A DNA stretch of 27,467 nucleotides, from the IMG/VR virus record IMGVR_UViG_3300037198_000069, positions 1 through 27,467 of that record; one strand, 5' to 3'. Below, in pieces: positions 17,040 through 23,868 of this stretch (position 1 is its first letter; each line of letters begins with the position of its first letter). The notes below the pieces were generated by a model. That model ran no database searches and was not told the DNA's origin. It worked only from the letters and a program-made list of their open reading frames with translations. A program made the position numbers and the translations under genes. This DNA comes from a virus.

Positions 17040-17068
17040 CTTATACCCTACTGGCTCGTTGATTTGCA
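17040..17068 (-). promoter_or_regulatory. Leftward promoter, TGCAAA-17-TATAAGGATATTG
   Basis: TGCAAA (17068-17063), 17 bases, TATAAG (17045-17040) and the extension GATATTGATCA. It drives gene 16758-16985. The -35 begins 1 base after the hairpin 17070-17102. The leader contains ACCCCTACAAGGAGA before the ATG, nearly the same as the leader of gene 17357-17743. Confidence 0.65.
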
Positions 17069-17069
17069 G

Positions 17070-17102
17070 CTAAAGAAGAACCCGTGTGGTTTTCTTCTTT
17101 AG
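17070..17102 (-). terminator. Terminator hairpin before gene 16758-16985
   Basis: CTAAAGAAGA pairs with TCTTCTTTAG, and ACC pairs with GGT across a small bulge. On the minus strand the stem is followed by CTGC, without a long T-run. It ends the RNA reading from 17357-17743 and 17112-17213 and abuts the -35 of the next promoter. Confidence 0.5.
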
Positions 17103-17111
17103 GGCTTTGAC

Positions 17112-17213
17112 CTAAGCCCCATTACTCTTCAAGATCAGCGCTATGATCATGAAGAGGATTTCGCCCAATGCTTCGCGATGCTTGTAGATGTAACTTAGGA
17201 ATTTCTTGAACAT
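17112..17213 (-). CDS. Possible 33-residue membrane micro-protein
   Basis: From ATG 17213 to TAG 17112 the frame encodes MFKKFLSYIYKHREALGEIL and then FMIIALILKSNGA. A positively charged start is followed by a hydrophobic helix (EILFMIIALIL), the pattern of a small single-pass membrane peptide. The Shine-Dalgarno is weak (AAGAAG). There is no separate promoter; it would be read from the promoter at 17833. Its position between two hairpins supports a real gene only moderately. Confidence 0.4.
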   Translation of the reverse strand: MFKKFLSYIYKHREALGEILFMIIALILKSNGA

Positions 17214-17264
17214 GGGTAGCTTCTTTCTATTGGTTGGGAAGGTTGGTGGCTCACATAACCCCTA

Positions 17265-17318
17265 GCGACCCGCTCTGGTTTGACCCCCAGGTTTTCACCT
17301 GAGCCCAGAACGGGTCGC
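17265..17318 (-). terminator. Long imperfect hairpin after gene 17357-17743
   Basis: GCGACCCG and CGGGTCGC form the base; TCTGG / CCAGA extends it after one mismatch, and CAGGT-TTTC-ACCTG forms an inner hairpin. It starts 39 bases after the stop of 17357-17743 on the minus strand. No T-run follows, so it may be an RNA-stabilising or partial terminator structure. Confidence 0.5.
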
Positions 17319-17356
17319 AAGGAAGACTTTGTGAAGTGCGAAGCAGGGTGATTTGA

Positions 17357-17743
17357 CTAGTACCACGCAGCAGTAGCTGTCATAGCCACTTCAGCAGAGT
17401 CCCCTACTTCCAATCCAGTCAGCTTGCTTGCCGCTTTTGCAGCAGCCTTCCTGGCAGCAAGCTTTACCAGGCACCACTTGCCGATGTCGTAGGCATCTCC
17501 AGCGACTACCCATACGAGGACAACATGTGACGCGCCGTTGACGAGTTGGCGGAACTTGCTGCCGGCAGTGGGGGCAAGGCTGATGTTTTTGAAATCTTGG
17601 AACAACCCCTTGCTACTGTAGAAGCCATGGGCTGCGAGCTCCTTGTCGCTGGGGAAGATCGCAGTCTCAGCCTCCTTGTTGTGGTGGGCAGTCTCGGACT
17701 TGGTCTCGGTCTTGGTTTCGGTCTTTTCGGATGTGGTGGTCAT
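17357..17743 (-). CDS. Unknown small phage protein with hydrophobic segment
   Basis: The longer frame starts at 17770, but ATG 17743 has AAGGAG 8 bases upstream, giving 128 residues (MTTTSEKTETKTETKSE). The first 30 residues are Thr, Glu and Lys-rich and probably disordered; GASHVVLVWVVAGDAYD in the middle is hydrophobic and could be a membrane helix, followed by a basic Ala/Lys stretch (KLAARKAAAKAASKL). The gene has its own promoter (17833-17862) and a structured leader (17765-17811). I do not recognise the family. Small opposite-strand units in structural regions of phages are often accessory genes. Confidence 0.65.
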   Translation of the reverse strand: MTTTSEKTETKTETKSETAHHNKEAETAIFPSDKELAAHGFYSSKGLFQDFKNISLAPTAGSKFRQLVNGASHVVLVWVVAGDAYDIGKWCLVKLAARKAAAKAASKLTGLEVGDSAEVAMTATAAWY

Positions 17744-17764
17744 GATGCTCTCCTTGTAGGGGTC

Positions 17765-17811
17765 GCCCAATTACAGGTCGGCCTGGTTTGTAGAAGCCAA
17801 CCCAATTGGGC
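17765..17811 (-). promoter_or_regulatory. Structured 5' leader of gene 17357-17743
   Basis: GCCCAATT (17765-17772) pairs with AATTGGGC (17804-17811), with GGTT/AACC inside. The stem ends about 10 bases before the Shine-Dalgarno, so folding could influence ribosome access. No known riboswitch is recognised. Confidence 0.4.
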
Positions 17812-17832
17812 TAGGTCTTCTTGATCAATATA

Positions 17833-17862
17833 CTTATACCAGGCTTGAGGCCCGTTTTTGCA
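17833..17862 (-). promoter_or_regulatory. Leftward promoter, TGCAAA-18-TATAAGTATATTG
   Basis: TGCAAA (17862-17857), 18 bases, TATAAG (17838-17833), then TATATTGATCA. It drives gene 17357-17743 and probably 17112-17213. It shares ATTGATCAAG downstream of the -10 with the promoter at 17040. Confidence 0.65.
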
Positions 17863-17908
17863 CCAAATATCCAGCTTTTGACTATATTAGGGGGTCAATT
17901 TCTGTCTT

Positions 17909-18427
17909 TCAGGAAATGCTGGCTAAGAGGTCATTGTCCTTGATCATAACCATGCCTCTCTTGGTAAGTGTGCCAGGATACTTCCTACACATGATCACAG
18001 CAGCATCTCTAAGATTCTTCCGGCCCTTGTCTAGTAGGGCGTATAGCTGCTGGATGCGAGCACTGTCCGGTAACTTAGTGTCTTGTCGTACCTGGGTCAT
18101 CATCTTGGTGCAGAGTAAGAAGAATGGCTCCCAAGTGTGATCGAAAGACACTATTGGCTGTAGTCTGGTGAATTCGTACTCAGAAAGCTGGATGAAGTAC
18201 TCTGCCCATCGATCTATTACCTCCAGGGCCAACCCTCTCTGTACTACTGATACTAGTTGGACCGCATCCTGGTATAGAGTTAGCAATGCATCATCCTTGA
18301 CGGTGCGGAAGTGGGATAGGTCCAATCCATTCACCCGGAGTAGAAAGGTTACTTGTTTCTCTAGACCATCTATCCTGGCATCGAGTAACCTTGTGGTGTG
18401 CTCGGCCTCGTCTGCTTTGCTTCCCAT
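17909..18427 (-). CDS. Unknown helical protein
   Basis: The frame runs from GTG 18478; I choose ATG 18427 (172 residues, MGSKADEAEHTTRLLDARID) because GGAG sits 9-10 bases upstream, but ATG 18442 or the GTG is possible. An N-terminal coiled coil (TTRLLDARIDGLEKQVTFLL) precedes an all-helical body with conserved-looking aromatic residues (DRWAEYFIQLSEYEFTRLQ) and ends MIKDNDLLASIS. No family is recognised. The gene lies on the strand opposite to the head operon and its 5' end faces the rightward promoter at 18472, with which a longer start would overlap. Its own promoter is not clear; GTATCATAC around 18495-18503 reads as a -10 both ways. Confidence 0.65.
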   Translation of the reverse strand: MGSKADEAEHTTRLLDARIDGLEKQVTFLLRVNGLDLSHFRTVKDDALLTLYQDAVQLVSVVQRGLALEVIDRWAEYFIQLSEYEFTRLQPIVSFDHTWEPFFLLCTKMMTQVRQDTKLPDSARIQQLYALLDKGRKNLRDAAVIMCRKYPGTLTKRGMVMIKDNDLLASIS

Positions 18428-18464
18428 GTCTTTGTGCTCCATGCTATCACTAGTGAAGTACGTC

Positions 18465-18484
18465 AGTTGCGTTGACACGCAACT
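18465..18484. repeat. Perfect 8-bp hairpin over the rightward promoter -35
   Basis: AGTTGCGT-TGAC-ACGCAACT. The loop lies inside the -35 TTGACA (18472-18477). It could be an operator for a dimeric regulator, or fold in the leftward RNA. Confidence 0.4.
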
Positions 18485-18501
18485 GGTGCACTCCGTATCA
18501 T
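18472..18501 (+). promoter_or_regulatory. Sigma70-like promoter of the head operon, TTGACA-18-TATCAT
   Basis: Consensus -35 TTGACA (18472-18477), 18-base gap, TATCAT (18496-18501). The first gene (18522) follows after a leader of about 12 bases, whose CCTCTAAGAGGAG includes both a small palindrome and the Shine-Dalgarno. This is the only near-consensus sigma70 promoter I see, so it may be read by host RNA polymerase. Confidence 0.6.
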
Positions 18502-18521
18502 ACCTCTAAGAGGAGAAATCA

Positions 18522-19466
18522 ATGAACGATTCTCTACCACTTGGTCTGGCTCTACAACAAGCAGCGAAACCTGTAGACCCAGAACAGCTGGAGTTGATGG
18601 GTAAACGTGCTGCCGCTGCGTATAGCGAGCATGGTACTAGGCTTTCTGATGCAGTAGTGGAGGTGGTGAAGGAGGCTAAGCTGTCCCCGGAACAGGTAAA
18701 GCGGGTATGTGAGTTTGCCAATACCAATGCCTACCTTTCAGAGTTTGAAAAGGCTGGGGAAATGCGGAATGTCACCTTTGAAGGTGGTCCCGCTAACCCT
18801 AGCGTGGTTCTCAAAGACCTGAACGATGGAGGCAACCCCATGCTCAGCAAGGTTGGATCAAGTGACTACGTGTATCATGAATCAGCTGGGCATTACAAGA
18901 CGGCTGGAGTTACTGATGAGGCTCTTGCTGAGGCATTCGGTATCAAGGCCGGGGACAAGGAAAAGACTGCTTCAGTACACTCAGAGGTAGTTAGAGATCA
19001 TATGAGCCACTACAACCCAATAGATGAGCTCAATGATTTGAGACTATGTCTGGAGGGAACTAGAGAGACTATGATCAGTAAGCTCTCTACTTCCGGCGTG
19101 GTCTATGATGATGTGTCTTCAGACCTCTGCAAGACAGCAGCACAAGAGCTTGAGACCGGTACACCTATGGGTGACATAGCTAGGGTGTGGGCTAGTCACG
19201 CACCCAATGCGCCTATATTCAAAGAAGCTATGGCCCTAGTGGTTAAACACCTTCAGTCTCGAGGTCACTCAGAAGAAGAGCTTTCCAAGTCACTCAACAA
19301 GACAGCCAGTGCAGGAGTACTACCCAATCCGACACATCCTTTGGTAGAGCAGTTTGTAGCCTTCACCAAGGTAGCGCATGGTCATCACATTCTTCAAAGA
19401 AGCATCGAGGTGTTAGACGAGCAGCTGACTACAGTTCGCTCCAAGTTACACGAGATGGTCCAATGA
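18522..19466 (+). CDS. Unknown virion-assembly protein with KxA motifs
   Basis: First gene of the head operon; ATG 18522 has AGAGGAG about 6 bases upstream. The 314-residue protein is mostly helical and acidic. It contains five K-[TV]-A motifs (KTAG, KTAS, KTAA, KTAS, KVAH), and a two-histidine segment (VAHGHHIL) near the C-terminus. I do not recognise a family; too small to be a usual portal. It overlaps the next gene by four bases (ATGA), so they are coupled. The neighbourhood (protease, scaffold, capsid downstream) suggests a head-assembly or internal head protein. Confidence 0.85.
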   Translation: MNDSLPLGLALQQAAKPVDPEQLELMGKRAAAAYSEHGTRLSDAVVEVVKEAKLSPEQVKRVCEFANTNAYLSEFEKAGEMRNVTFEGGPANPSVVLKDLNDGGNPMLSKVGSSDYVYHESAGHYKTAGVTDEALAEAFGIKAGDKEKTASVHSEVVRDHMSHYNPIDELNDLRLCLEGTRETMISKLSTSGVVYDDVSSDLCKTAAQELETGTPMGDIARVWASHAPNAPIFKEAMALVVKHLQSRGHSEEELSKSLNKTASAGVLPNPTHPLVEQFVAFTKVAHGHHILQRSIEVLDEQLTTVRSKLHEMVQ

Positions 19467-19729
19467 CCAATTGGCAGCACATAGTGCCTTGGGTAGTGGT
19501 TTTGTGTCTAATATCTTCGTCTTTTGGATCAGTCTTAGGTTCCATAGTGGGTATGAAGGTATGCTCTAAGCATTGGCAATGTCCTTTATACACACGTAAG
19601 CATGTAGAGGACTGGACGAAGGACATGGTCAAGGAGCGGGTCAGGAACAAGGTAGTTAGAGAAGACCCAGAAAGTCCACCAGAGAGACTACCTGGAGAGG
19701 AATTCCATGAATCCGTTCCAGTACGCTAA
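19463..19729 (+). CDS. Small single-pass membrane protein
   Basis: 88 residues; ATG overlaps the previous stop as ATGA. The start is MTNWQHIVPWVVVLCLISSS, followed by FGSVLGSIVG: one clear membrane helix at about residues 8-31. Then CSKHWQC (two Cys, about 34-40) and a highly charged helical tail (WTKDMVKERVRNKVVRED) ending in a Pro/Glu-rich segment. An N-in membrane anchor with a charged tail resembles an inner-membrane spanin or an assembly anchor; no lysis gene is next to it, so I do not assign spanin. The stop lies inside the next gene. Confidence 0.75.
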   Translation: MTNWQHIVPWVVVLCLISSSFGSVLGSIVGMKVCSKHWQCPLYTRKHVEDWTKDMVKERVRNKVVREDPESPPERLPGEEFHESVPVR

Positions 19730-20015
19730 GGCATTGAACATTTTGCGGACAAAGACAGCAGGTCTTGTGGGTAATGCTGCTGGTACAGCCAGTAGGACTG
19801 TTGGGCACCTGTGGAATGCTGCAAATGCTGGGGCACAAGCTACAGCAGGTCATCTAGGCAGTGTTGGGGCACCCTCGGCCCTAACTGGTTTGATCACAGC
19901 TGCACCTACTCTGGCAGCAGGATATGGGGTGTACAAGGGTGGCAAAGGTGTGAAAAACAAGATGGACGAGTGGAAGTACCAAAGGCAGCTAAAAGCACAG
20001 GGGTATGATCAATGA
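19707..20015 (+). CDS. Small Ala/Gly-rich head-operon protein
   Basis: 102 residues; ATG 19707 with GGAGAGG about 6 bases upstream overlaps the end of the preceding gene in another frame. A short start (MNPFQYAKALNILRTKTAG) has a KTAG motif at residues 16-19, followed by an Ala/Gly-rich stretch with an amphipathic hydrophobic segment (ALTGLITAAPTLAAGYGVY) and a charged end (KNKMDEWKYQRQLK). The piece 19789-19837 (residues about 28-44) is the same 49 bases as at 16917-16965. It overlaps the next start by four bases. A small internal head or ejection protein is a reasonable guess only. Confidence 0.75.
   Translation: MNPFQYAKALNILRTKTAGLVGNAAGTASRTVGHLWNAANAGAQATAGHLGSVGAPSALTGLITAAPTLAAGYGVYKGGKGVKNKMDEWKYQRQLKAQGYDQ
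19789..19837 (+). repeat. 49-bp exact direct repeat, copy 2
   Basis: Identical to 16917-16965. Here it is in the sense strand of the small head-operon gene 19707-20015, in which the reading frame is Ala/Gly-rich. Confidence 0.95.
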
Positions 20016-20674
20016 ACCCAGTAGAAGAATTCCTTCAAGATAAAACAGCAGGTGTAGTGCCCGAATTAGCTGAAAAGGCGCCCGGTTTCCTGGGTTCTTT
20101 GTGGAAGGGCATGCAGTTTGCCCCACTTCTCAAGAATGAAACACCAGAAGCATTGGCACAGATAACTGGTTCACAGAGGTTTGCTCATGGTCTGGGTGGT
20201 AATCTAACCGGTGCAGCTGCAATAGGGGTTGCAGGTATGACTCTAGACTCGGGTGTTCGTGGTGCACGAAAGATGCTGAGTTTGGGTGTGGACAAGGTCA
20301 GGAAGCCTATGGAGTACCAGGCTATGATTGAAGCACATCCTGAGCTTCGGAAAGAAGACGCTGGTAGAGTGCAAGCCTATTACAACTCTCTCCGGCATAT
20401 GTCTCCCCACATGGCTGCTGACCCGGTTATTGCTGGTTCTTTTGTACGAAACCTTCTGGATAGAGGTCCAGAAGGTAGCCCTGCGGTACCAATGGAGACC
20501 GCCAACATGCTGGCTGGAATTCAGAAATCGGTATCTGGTGTACAGAAAGATCAAGGCATGTTGCCTTCTCAATCACCTGTAATGGGTATGATGGGCAAGT
20601 CATTAGAGTCTCCATACATGCCAAATCCCACATCATCACCACCAGGTAAGGCAACCAAGGGTAAGGAGAAGTAA
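20012..20674 (+). CDS. Unknown head-operon protein with N-terminal KTAG
   Basis: 220 residues; the ATG overlaps the preceding stop (ATGA). The N-terminus MNPVEEFLQDKTAGVVPE is close in form to that of the preceding gene: Met-Asn-Pro, a short helix and KTAG at 11-14. The middle has a Gly/Ala-rich, possibly membrane-interacting segment (GGNLTGAAAIGVAGMTLDSG), then helices (HPELRKEDAGRVQAYYNSL), and a Pro/Ser/Lys-rich disordered tail. Function is unknown; the layout would suit an internal or ejected virion protein. Followed by a GTG-started protease gene only 6 bases away. Confidence 0.8.
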   Translation: MNPVEEFLQDKTAGVVPELAEKAPGFLGSLWKGMQFAPLLKNETPEALAQITGSQRFAHGLGGNLTGAAAIGVAGMTLDSGVRGARKMLSLGVDKVRKPMEYQAMIEAHPELRKEDAGRVQAYYNSLRHMSPHMAADPVIAGSFVRNLLDRGPEGSPAVPMETANMLAGIQKSVSGVQKDQGMLPSQSPVMGMMGKSLESPYMPNPTSSPPGKATKGKEK

Positions 20675-20680
20675 CGGGCT

Positions 20681-22663
20681 GTGATCGTAAAGGTCTGCCA
20701 GTACCAAGCTCACCAGCCTAGTGGTGAGCAACTCATACAAGTCTTCCAGCCGGGAGATATGGAGAAGGCTGCGTCTTTCTTTGGTATGGGTAAAACTGCA
20801 GCTCCCCTTCTTCCTTCCGTCCGCGATTTACTTGGGAAATTGAAGCCAAGCTCCAATAAGATTTACCTATTGGTGAACGCGCTAGGTGCTGGAGAGTTCT
20901 GGGGATCAAATATAAATGGGGATTGGTTTGGCGTTGCGTCATTGATCCACAGAGGGCCTGTTTATGGCTACGAGACATTCCAAACTGCAGGAATTTACAC
21001 TCACCATCAGAATAAGAGCCCGGAGAAAAGCCTAGGTAACATACTGTTGTCTGCTTGGAATGACCAGATGAAACGGGTGGAGTTGGTGATTGAACTTGAT
21101 AGAGACAAGGCAAATAGATTCGGTGGAACAAGTGTCTGTGACAAGATAGATCAGGGTATGTACCAGGATGTCAGCATGGGAACGAAAGTTCCTTTTGATC
21201 GATGTTCCGCATGCACCGATATGCCTAGATTTGAAGCTGCAGTAGCTACCTTTGATCCCGCCAGGCACAAGAGTCCTGGTGATGCTGTTCTAGAGGTGCA
21301 TAAGAAGAACCCTATACGTGGTGTCTCTATTACTAGGAACGACTATTGTCAGCATCTCCGTACCCAACTCAATAAGATCTTACCTAACGGTGTGAAGATA
21401 TACGCCATCAACGACTTCCCGCGATTCTTCGATATCTCGTTCGTCTTCATAGGTGCAGACAAGACGGCGAAGGTGATGGCTAAATTAGCATCAGTAGGGA
21501 CGGGGGAGACAGTACCATCATGGAGGGTGGCGGAAGATGAAGGATATCTTCCAGATGTGGAGGAGCAGATGGAGAAGGCAGCCTCTGTAGAGAAGTCTGC
21601 GGACATACACATCAGGGATAAAAATACTGGTGAGATCGTATCTACATGGAGGTTTGCTGACTTTTCAGGTCCGGGTGGAGCATCCATGCTTCAAGAGGTG
21701 AGGAAGGATGGTTCCTTAGGGCCAAAGGTAGACAGGATAACAAGTGGTGGTATTTCCAGTCGGCCAATAACGGAAAAGGCTGTAGGTCATCTTATTTCCA
21801 GAGCCAAGGTTGCTCAAATCAAAGCCGGTGAGATAGAAAAGGACATCACTCCTTCTCAGTTCGGTGGCAAAGCTATACCAGCTAGACCAGACCTACCTAA
21901 TGATGTTCTGGATAGGCTTGGTTCTTCTGATATGGGTGAAGCTCTTTCTACTCCCGCGATGATGGGGATGTTACTCAAGCCTCGGGAGTTTCAAAGAATC
22001 ACCATAATACACATGGGCAACAAGCCATTAGCTGATGAGCTAGACAGGCATAATATGGTGTTTGGGCCCACGGATGATGCAGAGAGCCCGGGGGAGATGG
22101 GTTCAGATCGAATGAGCGAGGTACTCAAGAAGATACTGTTACCCTTCATGGAGGACAAGAGTTTCTTGGAACCAGTAGCCAAGAGACGGATGGTCAAAAT
22201 CATCATAATGGGTGGTTCAAGGGGGCCGGAAGAGGGTGAAAAAATAGCTTCATCAGACCGCTTCCTACTAAAGATAAGTGCGGCTTATAATGGGTACTTA
22301 CAACAGCTAGCACACTGCCTACACGACATTCCCGATGTCATCAATTCCGACACAGAACTATGGAACAAGGTCCACGGCCAAGGGCTGGGGGATGGGTTCT
22401 ATAAGACGTCTGCTGAGGTTGCTCCAGTATTGGGAGCAATGGGGGCTGCTGAGATACTATCCGCTCTTGCAGAGCACAGCAGGAAAGAGTCAGATCGAAA
22501 GGGAGATTCTGTGGGCTTTTTGACTGACTTGATTGCAGAGCATCCTCATATACTGGCAGCTTTGGCCGGATTGGGTACGCTTCATGCAGAAGGATCTTCC
22601 CTTCCGGCCGATTTGATTGCTAAACTGACCAGTATGGGCAAGAAAGTAGTGACACCTCGGTGA
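20681..22663 (+). CDS. Prohead protease with long C-terminal extension
   Basis: 660 residues from GTG 20681 (GGAG about 13 bases upstream). The first 260 residues fit the HK97/T4 prohead serine protease fold: HHQNKSPEKSLGNIL has the candidate catalytic His (H108 or H109), then an ELVIELD strand, and VSMGTKV with Ser165; the 56-residue His-Ser spacing is close to that of HK97. A CSAC pair and ISFVFIGADKTAK follow. The rest (about 280-660) is an unassigned C-terminal region with a Lys-rich ending (TSMGKKVVTPR), much longer than typical proteases, so a second domain is fused. Such enzymes trim scaffold and capsid proteins. K-x-A motifs occur inside it too (KTAA, KLAS). Confidence 0.75.
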   Translation: MIVKVCQYQAHQPSGEQLIQVFQPGDMEKAASFFGMGKTAAPLLPSVRDLLGKLKPSSNKIYLLVNALGAGEFWGSNINGDWFGVASLIHRGPVYGYETFQTAGIYTHHQNKSPEKSLGNILLSAWNDQMKRVELVIELDRDKANRFGGTSVCDKIDQGMYQDVSMGTKVPFDRCSACTDMPRFEAAVATFDPARHKSPGDAVLEVHKKNPIRGVSITRNDYCQHLRTQLNKILPNGVKIYAINDFPRFFDISFVFIGADKTAKVMAKLASVGTGETVPSWRVAEDEGYLPDVEEQMEKAASVEKSADIHIRDKNTGEIVSTWRFADFSGPGGASMLQEVRKDGSLGPKVDRITSGGISSRPITEKAVGHLISRAKVAQIKAGEIEKDITPSQFGGKAIPARPDLPNDVLDRLGSSDMGEALSTPAMMGMLLKPREFQRITIIHMGNKPLADELDRHNMVFGPTDDAESPGEMGSDRMSEVLKKILLPFMEDKSFLEPVAKRRMVKIIIMGGSRGPEEGEKIASSDRFLLKISAAYNGYLQQLAHCLHDIPDVINSDTELWNKVHGQGLGDGFYKTSAEVAPVLGAMGAAEILSALAEHSRKESDRKGDSVGFLTDLIAEHPHILAALAGLGTLHAEGSSLPADLIAKLTSMGKKVVTPR

Positions 22664-22664
22664 T

Positions 22665-22714
22665 GTTAGGGGCTTCGTACCCCGAAGAAACAGAAACCGA
22701 TCACGAAACCTAAC
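22665..22714 (+). promoter_or_regulatory. Structured intergenic element before scaffold-like gene
   Basis: GTTAGG (22665-22670) and CCTAAC (22709-22714) pair over a long distance, with GGGG / CCCC in between. It occupies the 80-base gap after the protease gene and before the Shine-Dalgarno CAGGAG of 22744. It may set the relative amount of scaffold versus protease message. Confidence 0.35.
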
Positions 22715-22743
22715 GATCAACCGAGACACACAGGAGTTACCAA

Positions 22744-23541
22744 ATGAGCATGGACGCACAACTAGCAGAGATCTATGGCACTGGCCAAGAGGCTAATGCT
22801 GAAGATGATCAGGTGAAGTTGGCTGCTGCTGAGCTTCTTGTTAAGCTGGCAGGGGACAACAATGTGGACCTTAGCCAGTTCAGCGATCAAGAAGTAGCTG
22901 AGATGGTTCAAGAACTGCAGAAGGAAGCAGAACTTCCTCCACAGTTCCAGAAGAAGGAAGAGAGCGGAGAAGAGAAGAAGGAGACTCCAGAATCGAAAGA
23001 GTCTGGTGAGTCCTCTTCTGAGTCCCCAGAGGACAAGAAGGCAGAAGCTGCAGAGAAGGTAGCAGAGGCGGACTTCCTGGGCCGCGTGATGGCTCACTCG
23101 TTTGCACAAGAGTGCAAGGAAATCGAAAAGGAAGCCGGTCTCAAGGACAAGGCAGTTGGCGCTGCAAAGAATGTGGCTAAGAAGGGTAAGGCGTCATTCC
23201 TTAATCTGATCCATGGCAAGAAGGATGGTGCTATTGTAGCATTGAAGAACCATCCCAAGAGTGCGTTGGGTGGAGCAGCAGCTCTAGGGGCTGCTGGCGG
23301 AGCTGCTGCTATGCATAAGAAGAAGGAAGGTTCAGCAGATCAAGCAGCCCTTGACGCTCTTGCTGAACAGCGTGCTCTAGCTATGGCTAAGGAAGCCGGC
23401 TGGGTGGACCCAGAGGGTAACCTTGTTGCTCCTCCCGCCAAAGAAGAGACCAAGACAGCGTCCCCACTGGACCTGGCTGTAGAGCGTAGAGCTCTCGAGA
23501 TGCTGGAAGCTAACGGCTACCCAGTGACTTGGAACGAATAA
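22744..23541 (+). CDS. Scaffold-like or internal head protein with C-terminal repeat
   Basis: 265 residues; ATG with CAGGAG about 8 bases upstream. The N-terminal 60 residues are helical with KLAAAELLVKLAG, then a Glu/Lys/Ser-rich disordered stretch (EESGEEKKETPESK). A basic/Gly-Ala-rich stretch (GGAAALGAAGGAAA) follows. The C-terminal 70 residues contain two copies of a helical unit: ALDALAEQRALAMAKEAGW and PLDLAVERRALEMLEANGY, each ending in an aromatic residue. Disorder, high charge and position after the protease fit a scaffold or head-internal protein that is trimmed during maturation. No direct family match is claimed. Confidence 0.75.
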   Translation: MSMDAQLAEIYGTGQEANAEDDQVKLAAAELLVKLAGDNNVDLSQFSDQEVAEMVQELQKEAELPPQFQKKEESGEEKKETPESKESGESSSESPEDKKAEAAEKVAEADFLGRVMAHSFAQECKEIEKEAGLKDKAVGAAKNVAKKGKASFLNLIHGKKDGAIVALKNHPKSALGGAAALGAAGGAAAMHKKKEGSADQAALDALAEQRALAMAKEAGWVDPEGNLVAPPAKEETKTASPLDLAVERRALEMLEANGYPVTWNE

Positions 23542-23570
23542 CAACAACAACCCCAATGACCGGTATTTGC

Positions 23571-23828
23571 ATGTCGGCGTTTTTCGAAGAGTTGACCAAG
23601 GTGGCCGGAGAAGTCCGTGCCCCTGATAGTCCTTGGGTTTCCAAGACTGTCGGGGCTCCACGTGCCAAACTGACCAACACTCAATTCCCGAAAGCGCCGA
23701 CTGCACCCGGTCCATTGAATCTGAAGCTGGTGCAACCGGCGGCAAAGTTTGGGCCACGCCTTAACTATTCCCAACCAAATTTTGGGACTCCGGCAGGAGC
23801 CGATATAGGCATTGGGAGTATGGCATGA
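23571..23828 (+). CDS. Small Pro-rich virion protein
   Basis: The frame is open from 23529 with candidate starts TTG 23529, ATG 23556 and ATG 23571; none has a strong Shine-Dalgarno. I choose 23571 (85 residues, MSAFFEELTKVAGEVRAPDS) because its N-terminus follows the pattern of its neighbours: a short helix and a KVAG motif at 10-13. The remainder is Pro/Ala/Lys-rich with few charged clusters (APTAPGPLNLKLVQPAAKF) and ends in a Gly-rich tail, likely extended and structural. Possibly a small capsid-associated protein. Confidence 0.6.
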   Translation: MSAFFEELTKVAGEVRAPDSPWVSKTVGAPRAKLTNTQFPKAPTAPGPLNLKLVQPAAKFGPRLNYSQPNFGTPAGADIGIGSMA

Positions 23829-23868
23829 CAACAACCGCCACCTTTAGTACGATCCTTAGGAGGACCTG

